The notes under the pieces were generated by a model, which saw only the letters and a program-made list of their open reading frames with translations, ran no database searches and was not told the DNA's origin. A DNA stretch of 56,512 nt from Vibrio brasiliensis LMG 20546 (GTDB taxonomy: Bacteria > Pseudomonadota > Gammaproteobacteria > Enterobacterales > Vibrionaceae). Both the position numbers and the translations under genes were made by a program. Below are positions 48,759 to 56,512 of the stretch, in pieces. The DNA lies in contig NZ_AEVS01000089.1 of NCBI RefSeq assembly GCF_000189255.1, forward strand, positions 1 to 56,512, in the 5' to 3' direction. Every line of letters starts with the position of its first letter. Position 1 is the first letter of the stretch.

Positions 48759-50588
48759 ATGAAAAAGAGTCTGCATTGTTTTATTTGCATCAGTGTCTTA
48801 TCAAGCCAAGGGTGTTTCGACACGAGTTCAAAGCAAGGGCAGAACAACCAAGCGCCAGTTGCGCAAAACTATACTCACCAAGATACGTTGAAATATGGGC
48901 AAACTGTTTCTGTCGATCCCAACTCTGTAGGCGCAGACAGTGATGGGGATAACTTGAAGTTTTCTTCACTTGTTGCTGGAGAGGGTATTTCGACCACCAT
49001 TGATGCAAATGGTAGTGCAACCATCACGATTCTATCTCCAGGTACTCATAAGGTCGCCTTTACCCTCACGGACGGGCAGTCTGTTTCCCGAACAGCGAAT
49101 CTGACTTTTTCTGTTGATGGCGTTGATATCCAGCAAGCTCATCGGTTCTTTTTGCAGTCCACCTTTGGTCCGACACAGGAAGATATTGAAAATTTCGATC
49201 AATTACGTCCCCTTGAGTGGTTGGAAGAGCAGTTTGAGTTGCCAGTAACGTTACATTCTCCATTAACCCCTAACTGGGAACATGAAGAGCGTAATGACGC
49301 TTGGTTCAAGTTAAGCCTTTATGCGCCAGACCAATTACGTCAGCGAGTTGCATTTGTTTTAAGTGAGATGTTTGTTGTCTCACAGTATGGAGTATTGGCA
49401 AAACGACCAGCTGCAGCGATCTCGTATTACGATGCCTTGGTTGAGGGGGCATTTGGTAACTATCGAGATCTGCTCGAAACGGTTTCTCTGCATCCTGCTA
49501 TGGGGCTTTATCTTACACTGGTTAATAGTCGCAAGATGAATGAAGCAACGGGCTCCATGCCTGACGAAAACTATGCTCGTGAAGTGATGCAGCTTTTTAG
49601 TATTGGTCTATATGAGCTGAACTTGGATGGCACACTGAAGAGAGATAGCGAGGGGAATACCATCCCGACCTATACCCAAGAAGATATCCTTAATGTCGCC
49701 CGTGTATTTACAGGCTGGCGAATGGGCGCTAACTATACTGTTCCCATGGTAGCAGAGCCCACTTACCACGATACTGGTAGCAAGCAGGCGTTGGGTCATA
49801 CTTTTATTGCTGGGCAAACTCCCTTAGAAGATATGCGTCAGATGTTGGATATACTGTTTGAGCACTCCAACACGCCTGCTTTTTTTGCCAAGCACATGAT
49901 CCAGAGGTTAGTCACCTCCAATCCTTCTCCCGCTTATGTTGAAAGGGTAGCTAAGGCATTTATTGATAATGGTAAAGGAGTCCGTGGAGACATCAAAGCT
50001 GTCGTCAAAGCAACCTTGTTAGATGAAGAAGCCCTCGGTGTTTCTGATGTGGCTCAGCCAATTAAATTAAAAGAGCCTATCATTGCTATTCTCAACCTGT
50101 ATCGCGCTAATTTGACGTCATCGAACGATCCCGCTGTGAATTTGACCTCATTGACAGACTATCCAGCTGTTAGCGGTAGTAAATATGCCTATAACCCTGC
50201 GGGTCAAGGACCATTGCGCTCGCCATCAGTGTTTAACTTTTTTTCTCCTGACTATCAGATTGGTGCTGAGCGTAAATTGTCACCAGAAGCTGAGCTTCTT
50301 ACTTGGTCAATATACAGCACTACCTACAACTATATGCGCAAATATATCAAGGGCACAAATGGGACTGGCCAGCCTGATCTTAGCTATTTTTCTCAGCATT
50401 TCGATGACCCGGATAAGTTAGTTAAAGCCATTAGCGAACTCTATTTTGGTAACAGCATTGATCCTGTCCTTGAGGCTGAGTTGCGCACAACTATTCAGGA
50501 TGGTGCCAACACATCTAGTCGTGACTTTTATGCCGAAAGGTTAGCGGAGCTCGTTGTCAGTTCCGAAGAGTTTTTTATACAGGATTAA
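48759..50588 (+). CDS. Exported DUF1800 protein with N-terminal Ig-like domain
   Basis: 609-residue exported protein. I choose ATG at 48759, with AGGTG about ten bases upstream; a GTG four codons earlier (48747) is in frame. A signal-like N terminus ends at a Cys in SSQGC, a weak lipobox, so a lipoprotein is possible. Residues about 30-130 look like a cadherin/Ig-type domain with a DSDGD loop, and the rest matches DUF1800 (FFLQSTFGPTQEDIE; NYAREVMQLFSIG). DUF1800 and DUF1501 proteins commonly occur as neighbouring pairs in many bacteria without a known activity. Here the DUF1501 gene follows after four bases. Confidence 0.82.
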   Translation: MKKSLHCFICISVLSSQGCFDTSSKQGQNNQAPVAQNYTHQDTLKYGQTVSVDPNSVGADSDGDNLKFSSLVAGEGISTTIDANGSATITILSPGTHKVAFTLTDGQSVSRTANLTFSVDGVDIQQAHRFFLQSTFGPTQEDIENFDQLRPLEWLEEQFELPVTLHSPLTPNWEHEERNDAWFKLSLYAPDQLRQRVAFVLSEMFVVSQYGVLAKRPAAAISYYDALVEGAFGNYRDLLETVSLHPAMGLYLTLVNSRKMNEATGSMPDENYAREVMQLFSIGLYELNLDGTLKRDSEGNTIPTYTQEDILNVARVFTGWRMGANYTVPMVAEPTYHDTGSKQALGHTFIAGQTPLEDMRQMLDILFEHSNTPAFFAKHMIQRLVTSNPSPAYVERVAKAFIDNGKGVRGDIKAVVKATLLDEEALGVSDVAQPIKLKEPIIAILNLYRANLTSSNDPAVNLTSLTDYPAVSGSKYAYNPAGQGPLRSPSVFNFFSPDYQIGAERKLSPEAELLTWSIYSTTYNYMRKYIKGTNGTGQPDLSYFSQHFDDPDKLVKAISELYFGNSIDPVLEAELRTTIQDGANTSSRDFYAERLAELVVSSEEFFIQD

Positions 50589-50592
50589 TGTT

Positions 50593-51906
50593 ATGTCGCT
50601 ATCAAGAAGAACCTTTATCAAGGGCCTGGGCGCAACAACTATGGTGTCTCAGTTTGGTTGGGCTACATCGTCGGCGAACTTGAATGATTATCGAGCATTA
50701 GTGTGTGTTTTCCTTAGTGGGGGGAATGATGGCTTTAATACACTTATTCCGACTGATGACTCTCACTATTCTGAGTACGCATCAATAAGAGAACCGATCA
50801 AAATTGAGAAAAGTGACGTACTGCCAACCAACTTAACTTGTTTCGATAATGACGGAATGGAAGTTCAGCTGGGTCTGCATCCTGCGATGTCTGGAATACA
50901 GGAGCTCTCCAATCGAGGTTATGTTAACGCTGTGATTAATTGTGGAGTGCTCAAGCAACCAATGGAGCGAGGCGACAATGGTAATGAACCGAGCATGTTG
51001 TTCTCGCACAACTCTCAATCTCAAGAGTGGTTAAGAGGGAATGCTGCTAACCGAGCACTTCCCAGTGGGTGGGGTTCGCGCTTAATGCAGCAACTACTCT
51101 TAACCAGTAATCATTCGCCACTATACAGCTTTTCGGGTAACTCTCGATTGTTTCGTGGTGACATCAAATCGAATAGTTTGTCTCCCTCTGGTGCTAAAGG
51201 CGTGACAATGACGCCTGGTACATTAGATCAGTTTAAAGAGACTTTAGACAATCCGCGCCCTGAATATTTTAGAGAGTATATGCGTGGACTGATGCGTGAT
51301 AGTGTTTACGCCAGCGAGCAGCTCGACAATATTTTAAGTGTAGAGTCGCCGGACCCTTATGGGGCATTACGATTAGATGCTGAAAACTCATTGAGTTTAC
51401 AGCTGGATGCGGTGGTTAAGTTCATTGATAGCAGGGTCGCTTTGGGTCAGAACCGCCAGATCTATTATGTAAACCTTGGTGGGTTTGATACCCACGCAAA
51501 TCAGGCGAATGATCACCATATTTTGTTGGAGAGCTTCAGCCGAGCGATGAAGAATTTTTACGATATTTTGGATGCGAAGGGGCTGGCTACACAAGTTACC
51601 AGTGTCACTATGTCAGATTTTGGCCGCCGTATTGTTCCGAATCATACGGGTACCGATCATGGCTGGGGCAACAATCATTTCATTATCAGTGGCGCACCTT
51701 TTACATCAAATACGACAGGAGTGTGGCCATCATTAGTTCCAGGCAGTCGGGACGACTTTTCAACCGGGCGCTTAATTCCGACTATATCAGTTGATCAAAT
51801 TGGTGCGACGATGGCCCAGTGGCTTGGTGTTCAAGACTCCCAGTTAACAGCTGTATTTCCAAACTTAGATCGCTTTAGCCCGCAAACATTGCCATTGTTT
51901 GCCTAG
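50593..51906 (+). CDS. Tat-exported DUF1501 protein
   Basis: 437-residue protein with a twin-arginine signal: SLSRRTFIKGLGATT. The frame is open 13 codons upstream, but ATG at 50593 puts the RR motif at the usual position and has AGGA about nine bases upstream. Motifs typical of DUF1501 are FLSGGNDGFNTLIP, NLGGFDTHANQ and a His/Asp-rich SDFGRR...HGWGNNH segment, which suggests metal binding in an alkaline-phosphatase-like fold. A Tat signal fits export of a folded, metal-loaded enzyme. Substrate unknown. It is coupled to the preceding DUF1800 gene. Confidence 0.85.
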   Translation: MSLSRRTFIKGLGATTMVSQFGWATSSANLNDYRALVCVFLSGGNDGFNTLIPTDDSHYSEYASIREPIKIEKSDVLPTNLTCFDNDGMEVQLGLHPAMSGIQELSNRGYVNAVINCGVLKQPMERGDNGNEPSMLFSHNSQSQEWLRGNAANRALPSGWGSRLMQQLLLTSNHSPLYSFSGNSRLFRGDIKSNSLSPSGAKGVTMTPGTLDQFKETLDNPRPEYFREYMRGLMRDSVYASEQLDNILSVESPDPYGALRLDAENSLSLQLDAVVKFIDSRVALGQNRQIYYVNLGGFDTHANQANDHHILLESFSRAMKNFYDILDAKGLATQVTSVTMSDFGRRIVPNHTGTDHGWGNNHFIISGAPFTSNTTGVWPSLVPGSRDDFSTGRLIPTISVDQIGATMAQWLGVQDSQLTAVFPNLDRFSPQTLPLFA

Positions 51907-52019
51907 TTAGCCTCAGGGGCTGGTAAAAGTCGACTAAAGGATGAACTCAATCTGGCCCTATTTGCTATATGTCGTGATAAACTACTCATTCAATTGATTT
52001 CTTATCGCGGAAAAAGGTT

Positions 52020-52445
52020 ATGCCTTCTAATCTTCCAAAATCTTTCAGTAAACCTTTTCTTAAGAGCTTCCATATTCTGGAGGCCGTACTGCTGGTAGCG
52101 ATTACCTTAGCTACCATATTTGCGATGATTGAAGAGTTTGTACACGTATTTACCGAAAAGCGTGTCTTACTTACAGATATTCTATTAATGTTCATCTATC
52201 TTGAAGTGCTGGCGATGGTGAAGCAGTTTGTTATGAACGGTAAGATCCCAGTACGCTACCCGATCTACATCGCCATGATGGCTATTGCTCGGTACATCAC
52301 ATTAGGAATGAAGGAACTCGATGCCACTTTAGTTGTTTGGCTCTCAGTAGCGGCCTTTATTCTTGCTGCGGCAACGCTGGTGATCAGAGTTGGTCATCAT
52401 TACTGGCCATATGTTGACAGAACTACTCAGGAGAAGGACGAGTAG
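52020..52445 (+). CDS. PsiE-family membrane protein
   Basis: 141-residue protein with four hydrophobic segments (about 22-42, 52-70, 80-98 and 103-124) and charged ends, matching the phosphate-starvation-inducible PsiE family. In E. coli psiE responds to phosphate and CRP, but its role is unknown; no Pho box was recognised here. AAAAAGG lies upstream of the ATG. It stands alone, 113 bases after the DUF1501 gene and 374 bases before the exopolysaccharide-type operon. Confidence 0.82.
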   Translation: MPSNLPKSFSKPFLKSFHILEAVLLVAITLATIFAMIEEFVHVFTEKRVLLTDILLMFIYLEVLAMVKQFVMNGKIPVRYPIYIAMMAIARYITLGMKELDATLVVWLSVAAFILAAATLVIRVGHHYWPYVDRTTQEKDE

Positions 52446-52819
52446 TCACCACTTAAATTTACATTTCTGCAGAGTCCAGCAGTGACTGCGCGGTATCGGT
52501 GCGGTTTTATTGTTCAATTAAGGTAATCATCAGGTTACTTTTTTCTTTTATAAGTCTCTAAAAAGCTAAATATTTGTATAAAAATATAAAAAAGCAAAGC
52601 ATCTCACATGTGAGACTTTTCTTATGTCTTAATCTCCGCTCGCACATTTCCTCCACCTAGAAACTGGTCCTTTAGTTCAGCCTTGAATTGTGGCTCCGTT
52701 AATTGTTTTTGGCGAATGATTATTGAGTGGTGAACTAGACTTACTAAGCTAGTCAGGTTCAGTTGTTATGTGTTCATGAATGTTGTTTTCGCACTACTAT
52801 TAATGTTTAGAGACGATAT
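52446..52819. other. Promoter region of the TackOD1-GT2-HlyD operon
   Basis: 374 bases without a gene. AT-rich sequence (52540-52600) is followed by the perfect 14-base palindrome TCTCACATGTGAGA (52602-52615) and a T-rich stretch. An imperfect dyad (ACTAGACTTA-C-TAAGCTAGT) lies near 52734-52753. The promoter of the downstream operon must be here, but no -35/-10 pair could be fixed. Confidence 0.55.
52602..52615. promoter_or_regulatory. Perfect 14-base palindrome upstream of the exopolysaccharide-type operon
   Basis: TCTCACATGTGAGA is an exact dyad 205 bases before the operon start. It could be an operator. Alternatively a five-pair stem with loop CATG followed by CTTTTCTT could be a weak terminator after the PsiE gene. 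Confidence 0.4.
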
Positions 52820-54178
52820 ATGCCTTCTACTTCCCATTGCCTTTACTGGATTGGAAATAAGCCTTCACAGTTGGCCGAATATGAGCACGTTGTTCATTTC
52901 GAGTCCATTAATCAATTGCCTGATCATATAGGTGGAGCCATATGCTTCGACTTTGACGATCTGGAACTGCAAACTGAAGTTATTAAGCAGTTTTATGGCA
53001 AGCGCTGGTCTTGGTCTTGGTCGATTTTTACGACTCAAAGAAACGCTCTCTCAGACTGCCTGACAGATGGTGTCTTTGATGAAGCTTCCTGGCTGACAAT
53101 TAGACGTGAAGCGGAACGCCGTCTCACCACTACGGCCAACGTGGAGCTGCTTGAACCGATAATTGGTTGGTTGAGTATCAACCGAGAGCGCAGTGTGATG
53201 TGTAGTAAGGATATTCGTTCGACTTCCCTTTATCGCTACCCAATTATCGAAGCCTTGTACCCGGAGTTAGACTCGACATATCGTTTTGTATTGGCTGAAA
53301 AGAGTAGAGGTATTCTTGACACCGTTGAGCTGATTGACCGTATCCGAGTCTGTTCAAAGTGCAACAGCGGTCACCTCAATTACGTTGACGTATGCCCAAG
53401 TTGCTCGAGTATTGATATTGAGTCTCAGAGCTCGTTGCATTGCTTTACCTGTGGACATGTCGATGATCAGCAAAGCTTCCTGCGCCGGGGAAAGCTGGAA
53501 TGTCCTAAATGTATGACGCAATTACGTCATATTGGTGTCGATTACGACAGACCTCTTGAAAGTCACAAGTGTAATACCTGCTCAAGTCTGTTTGTCGAAG
53601 CGTCAACTTTAACTCAGTGCATGAGTTGCGATAGCAAAGTGCCAGTTAATGAGCTCGTTGTCAGGAAGATATATCAATATAGGTTAGGTGAGACCGGCGA
53701 GTATATTTTTCAGCATGGTAAGTCGATTCAGGCTCCTCAGTTGTCGATTAAAGGTAAAGTTGAAAGTGGTTACTTCCAGAACCTGCTCAGTTGGGTCAAT
53801 AAAGTTGCTCTGAGACACAAGGAAGAGCACCTGCTTTTAGCACTCTACCTTCCATCGCTGGCTGATTATGGTAAGCAGTATGGAGACGCCAAATTGTTTG
53901 CTCTTATTGAGCAGATAACTTCGCGTTTAAGTAGCCTTTTTCGAGATACAGACATCTGCTGTCAGTACAAGCAAGATGTGTTGTTGGTCTTGATGCCAAA
54001 AACCAGAAAGCAAAGTTTATCTGCCGTGCAATTGAAGCTATCAGAGTTGAGTGAATTAATTGAAGAAGATGACTTTGAGCTTAATGTTCACGCCAGAAGC
54101 CTTCCTGACCCAGCTTTAAGTGCTGATGTTGAGTCTTGGTTAGAGGCATTACTGAGAGACATCTATGCTGCAGGATAG
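52820..54178 (+). CDS. TackOD1-type triple zinc-ribbon protein with degenerate GGDEF domain (putative c-di-GMP receptor)
   Basis: 452 cytoplasmic residues, no membrane segment. Residues 1-110 look like a decayed receiver-like fold (inference). Six CxxC pairs at 178/181, 192/195, 208/211, 228/231, 251/254 and 267/270 make three zinc ribbons, with the HIGVDYDRP signature that I associate with the TackOD1 output domain. Residues about 310-450 resemble a GGDEF domain: the signature is replaced by KQDVL (384-388), but RDTD at 375-378 is an RxxD inhibitory-site motif exactly five residues before it, as in true diguanylate cyclases. I infer c-di-GMP binding without synthesis, like PelD. The gene overlaps the following GT2 by 14 bases, suggesting that it controls this synthase. 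Confidence 0.75.
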   Translation: MPSTSHCLYWIGNKPSQLAEYEHVVHFESINQLPDHIGGAICFDFDDLELQTEVIKQFYGKRWSWSWSIFTTQRNALSDCLTDGVFDEASWLTIRREAERRLTTTANVELLEPIIGWLSINRERSVMCSKDIRSTSLYRYPIIEALYPELDSTYRFVLAEKSRGILDTVELIDRIRVCSKCNSGHLNYVDVCPSCSSIDIESQSSLHCFTCGHVDDQQSFLRRGKLECPKCMTQLRHIGVDYDRPLESHKCNTCSSLFVEASTLTQCMSCDSKVPVNELVVRKIYQYRLGETGEYIFQHGKSIQAPQLSIKGKVESGYFQNLLSWVNKVALRHKEEHLLLALYLPSLADYGKQYGDAKLFALIEQITSRLSSLFRDTDICCQYKQDVLLVLMPKTRKQSLSAVQLKLSELSELIEEDDFELNVHARSLPDPALSADVESWLEALLRDIYAAG

Positions 54179-55481
54179 CTTAGCTCTACTTGGTTACTTT
54201 AAAGGAATGCTATTACACAATCAGGAGCTTTGGTTGCTGGTTTTCCCTTTGATGATAGTTATAGAGCTGCCGCTTTATCTTTTGGTATTAACTGGTATTT
54301 TCCGTTGGGCATATCGACCACAGGTGCAGGAGCCTACCTCCTTTCCTTCTGTAAGCTTTGTTATCACCTGTTACGGTGAGGGAGAGGCAATTGGTATCAC
54401 TATCGACACCTTAGCTGAGCAGATCTATCCAGGGGTTATCGAAATTCTGGCTGTGGTTGATGGTGCTGTACAAAACCAGGACACCTATCAGGCGGCGGTG
54501 GATGGCGTGAAACGTCATGCTGACAGGCGAAATAGAATCGTTCGAGTCATTCCTAAGTGGCAGCGAGGAGGGCGAGTGTCTACCCTTAATGCCGGTTTGT
54601 CCGTAGCCAGCGGTGAAATTGTCATAAACGTTGATGGTGATACATCATTCGACAATGACATGGTTTTTACCATGATGAAGCAATTCTCCTCTCCGGAAAT
54701 GATTGCTAGCGGTGGTGCGTTACGTGTGCGAAATCATGACCAAAATCTGCTAACCAAAATGCAGTCGTTGGAATACATGCTCTCAATGCAAGCGGGTAAA
54801 ACGGGGATGGCGACTTGGGGGGTATTGAATAATATCTCGGGTGCATTTGGTGCGTTTCGCAAAAACATACTTCGCCAAGTGGGTGGTTGGGATACTCATA
54901 CCGCAGAAGACCTTGATTTAACCATGCGTTTAAAGCAATACAAGCGGCGCTATCCGACCAACCAATTGGGGTTTGCCACTCAAGCCATCGGTCACACTGA
55001 CGTTCCTGACACACTTAAAGGCCTGGTTCTGCAAAGACTTCGCTGGGATGGTGACTTACTGTTCTTGTTTCTGCGTAAGCATAAGCAGGGTTTAACCCCT
55101 GCATTACTTGGATGGGGGAACTTTATCTTCACCCTTGCGTACGGAGTTGTTCAGAACGTATTGCTGCCATTGCTGGTGGTGTTATTTACCTTATTTATGA
55201 TCATTAGCTATCCGCCTTCATTCGTTATGGCTCTAATGTTGATGCTTTATTGTGTCTATCTAGTGCTATCAACGCTGCTATTTGTTGTTTATGTCGGCTT
55301 GATCTCAGAGCGTAAGAAGCAGGATTTGAAAGAGGCAAAGTGGTTATTGATTTATCCTATTTATCAATTTTTTATGCGCCTCATTACGGCGTTTTCAATG
55401 ATTAATGAAGTCGTTAGACGAAGTCATGAAGAGTCGAGTATGGCACCTTGGTGGGTGCTGAAAAGAGGTAAAAGATTTTAG
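54165..55481 (+). CDS. Membrane GT2 glycosyltransferase, processive polysaccharide synthase type
   Basis: 438 residues. One or two N-terminal membrane segments (about 20-48) precede a GT2 domain with Asp99 (VVDGA), DGD at 157-159, the base EDLD at 248-251 and QRLRW at 290-294; three or four membrane segments follow (about 310-400). The D, DxD, ED, QxxRW set is that of processive synthases such as PgaC, Alg8 and BcsA. No PilZ domain is present, so c-di-GMP control would need a partner; the preceding TackOD1/GGDEF-like protein is the obvious candidate. It overlaps that gene by 14 bases and is followed after one base by an HlyD-like gene. The polymer made cannot be told from sequence. Confidence 0.88.
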   Translation: MLQDSLALLGYFKGMLLHNQELWLLVFPLMIVIELPLYLLVLTGIFRWAYRPQVQEPTSFPSVSFVITCYGEGEAIGITIDTLAEQIYPGVIEILAVVDGAVQNQDTYQAAVDGVKRHADRRNRIVRVIPKWQRGGRVSTLNAGLSVASGEIVINVDGDTSFDNDMVFTMMKQFSSPEMIASGGALRVRNHDQNLLTKMQSLEYMLSMQAGKTGMATWGVLNNISGAFGAFRKNILRQVGGWDTHTAEDLDLTMRLKQYKRRYPTNQLGFATQAIGHTDVPDTLKGLVLQRLRWDGDLLFLFLRKHKQGLTPALLGWGNFIFTLAYGVVQNVLLPLLVVLFTLFMIISYPPSFVMALMLMLYCVYLVLSTLLFVVYVGLISERKKQDLKEAKWLLIYPIYQFFMRLITAFSMINEVVRRSHEESSMAPWWVLKRGKRF

Positions 55482-55482
55482 T

Positions 55483-56512
55483 ATGAAAGTGAATTTTCAT
55501 TTAGATAAAAAGAGTAAGCCACAGTCAGAAAGTGGTATCAAAGTTGTTTATGGTCAGGCTAAGCGCGGTGGCTATCGGGTTCGTTGGTATTTGATCCTTG
55601 CTATTGTTATCAGCCCATTACTAGCGATGGGTTATTACCTGTTTCGTACGCAGGTTCTGGTCACTGCACCTGCGATATTGACTACTAACCCCGTTACCAT
55701 TAACGCGACTCATCCGAGTGTAGTGGGGCCTCTACCTTCAACAATCGGTAAAGCTGTGCTGAAGAAAGATACTTTAGTTTTGCTTGAAAATCATACTTTG
55801 GAACAAGAGATAAAGTTTATTCAGCAAGAGTTACTCAAATTACCGCAAGTAAGTGATAACCAGGTGGAGCGCTTGTATGTACAAGCAATTAGGGAGTCCA
55901 AGGACAGCTTGGATAAAGTCAATGAAATCAGAGAGAAGTATGCCAAGTACAGGGCAAAAGGTCAGGTCTCTGATGTTGACTACGCCTCAATTATCAGTAG
56001 CTACAATAGTCTTAACAGTCAACTGAACAGCCAGAAAATTGCTTATGCAGAAGCAAAGAGGAAGCAGGCTGAGACCATGTTAGCTGGGCCGATGGCATTA
56101 GAGTATCGGGCATTGATGAAGGAAATGGTGGTATTGCGATCAACTCAGAATGATCTCACCATCAAAGCGCCGTTTACAGGGCGAGTCATTGATGTTCATA
56201 TTCGTGAAGGTGAGCAGGTTGATGTGGGGGACCCTCTTATCACCGTGTCGAAAAATATTACTCCTACCATCACTGCTTTTCTGGATCCAAAATACCTTAA
56301 ACACAGTCATTTAGGGACTGAAGCGAAAGTTAAGTTTCCGGATGGAAAAACTTATCAGGCAATAGTTTCCAGTCCGGTTGAGGTAGTGAACAAACTGCCA
56401 GCTGAGCTACAAAGTCCGTTTGAAGGTCAACCCGCTTATCTTAAAGTCAACTTAAGCTTTGACGAAGCACTCGAAGAAAGACGCTGGATTGAAGGTGTTG
56501 AGGTTGAAGTTA
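55483..56512 (+). CDS. HlyD-like membrane fusion protein, partial (runs off the window end)
   Basis: At least 343 residues, open at the window end. Starts at ATG 55483, one base after the GT2 stop. A basic N-terminal tail of about 35 residues is followed by a membrane segment (about 36-55), a first lipoyl half-motif, a helical hairpin (about 105-210), the second half-motif with KAPFTGRVIDVHIREGEQV and the start of a beta-barrel domain. The tail is too short for the PilZ domain found in Alg44. HlyD-like proteins next to GT2 synthases usually help polymer export across the periplasm. Further operon genes are probably beyond the window. Confidence 0.85.
   Translation, partial: MKVNFHLDKKSKPQSESGIKVVYGQAKRGGYRVRWYLILAIVISPLLAMGYYLFRTQVLVTAPAILTTNPVTINATHPSVVGPLPSTIGKAVLKKDTLVLLENHTLEQEIKFIQQELLKLPQVSDNQVERLYVQAIRESKDSLDKVNEIREKYAKYRAKGQVSDVDYASIISSYNSLNSQLNSQKIAYAEAKRKQAETMLAGPMALEYRALMKEMVVLRSTQNDLTIKAPFTGRVIDVHIREGEQVDVGDPLITVSKNITPTITAFLDPKYLKHSHLGTEAKVKFPDGKTYQAIVSSPVEVVNKLPAELQSPFEGQPAYLKVNLSFDEALEERRWIEGVEVEV

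Noticed and set aside
52733-52753. Imperfect dyad ACTAG..CTAGT as an operator
   Set aside because: The arms differ by an inserted base and no known regulator motif matches; too weak to list as a site.
55483-56512. Reading the HlyD-like protein as Alg44 (alginate)
   Set aside because: Only about 35 residues precede the membrane segment, too few for the PilZ domain, and no other alginate gene is visible.

Overview
The window is a stretch of a gammaproteobacterial main chromosome, almost certainly a Vibrio (Vibrionaceae). Gene content and order match the conserved Vibrio backbone: glnA-ntrB-ntrC beside typA, a complete twelve-gene type II secretion operon (gspC to gspN, the Vibrio eps locus) next to hslR-hslO-pckA and envZ-ompR, then greB, tex, bioH, comF, nfuA, nudE, cysQ, recG, trmH, spoT, rpoZ and gmk. 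No phage, insertion sequence, integron or CRISPR array was seen. The last 8 kb, after gmk, is less conserved accessory DNA.

Layout. 1-423: tRNA-Ser(UGA) and a composite intergenic repeat. 424-7350 (minus): a membrane GGDEF-EAL protein, ntrC, ntrB and glnA. The 479-base gap upstream of glnA holds a sigma-54 promoter with NtrC sites at the classical enhancer distance, plus a leader inverted repeat. 7830-13310: typA, a small ATPase, a DUF2959 lipoprotein (minus), yihY, dtd and yiiD/fabY. 13268-18590 (minus): an AsmA-like protein, pckA, hslO and hslR. 18814-30008: gspCDEFGHIJKLMN with coupled or overlapping cistrons. 30064-32164 (minus): ompR-envZ with a structured intercistronic gap. 32339-41795: greB, an exported four-repeat retropepsin-like protein (minus), tex, an unknown gene and bioH (both minus), comF, nfuA, nudE and cysQ. 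41986-48280 (minus): recG, trmH, spoT, rpoZ and gmk.

48641-56512: a possible 38-residue ORF, a DUF1800 / DUF1501 export pair, a PsiE-like membrane protein, and a three-gene operon cut by the window end. That operon encodes a triple zinc-ribbon TackOD1-type protein with a degenerate GGDEF domain, a processive-type GT2 glycosyltransferase and an HlyD-like membrane fusion protein. The degenerate GGDEF domain has lost its catalytic signature (KQDVL in its place) but keeps an RxxD inhibitory-site motif at exactly the normal spacing. This is the pattern of a c-di-GMP receptor such as PelD, so the operon looks like a c-di-GMP-responsive exopolysaccharide system of an unusual type. It is the strongest candidate for undescribed biology here.

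The second notable signal is a dispersed repeat present three times (about 196-421, 41796-41986 and 44144-44396). Each copy begins directly at, or within two bases of, the stop codon of a minus-strand gene. Each combines tandem heptamers TTCTCGC (8, 2 and 5 units), a terminator-like hairpin and a set of mini-hairpins with GAA-type triloops.
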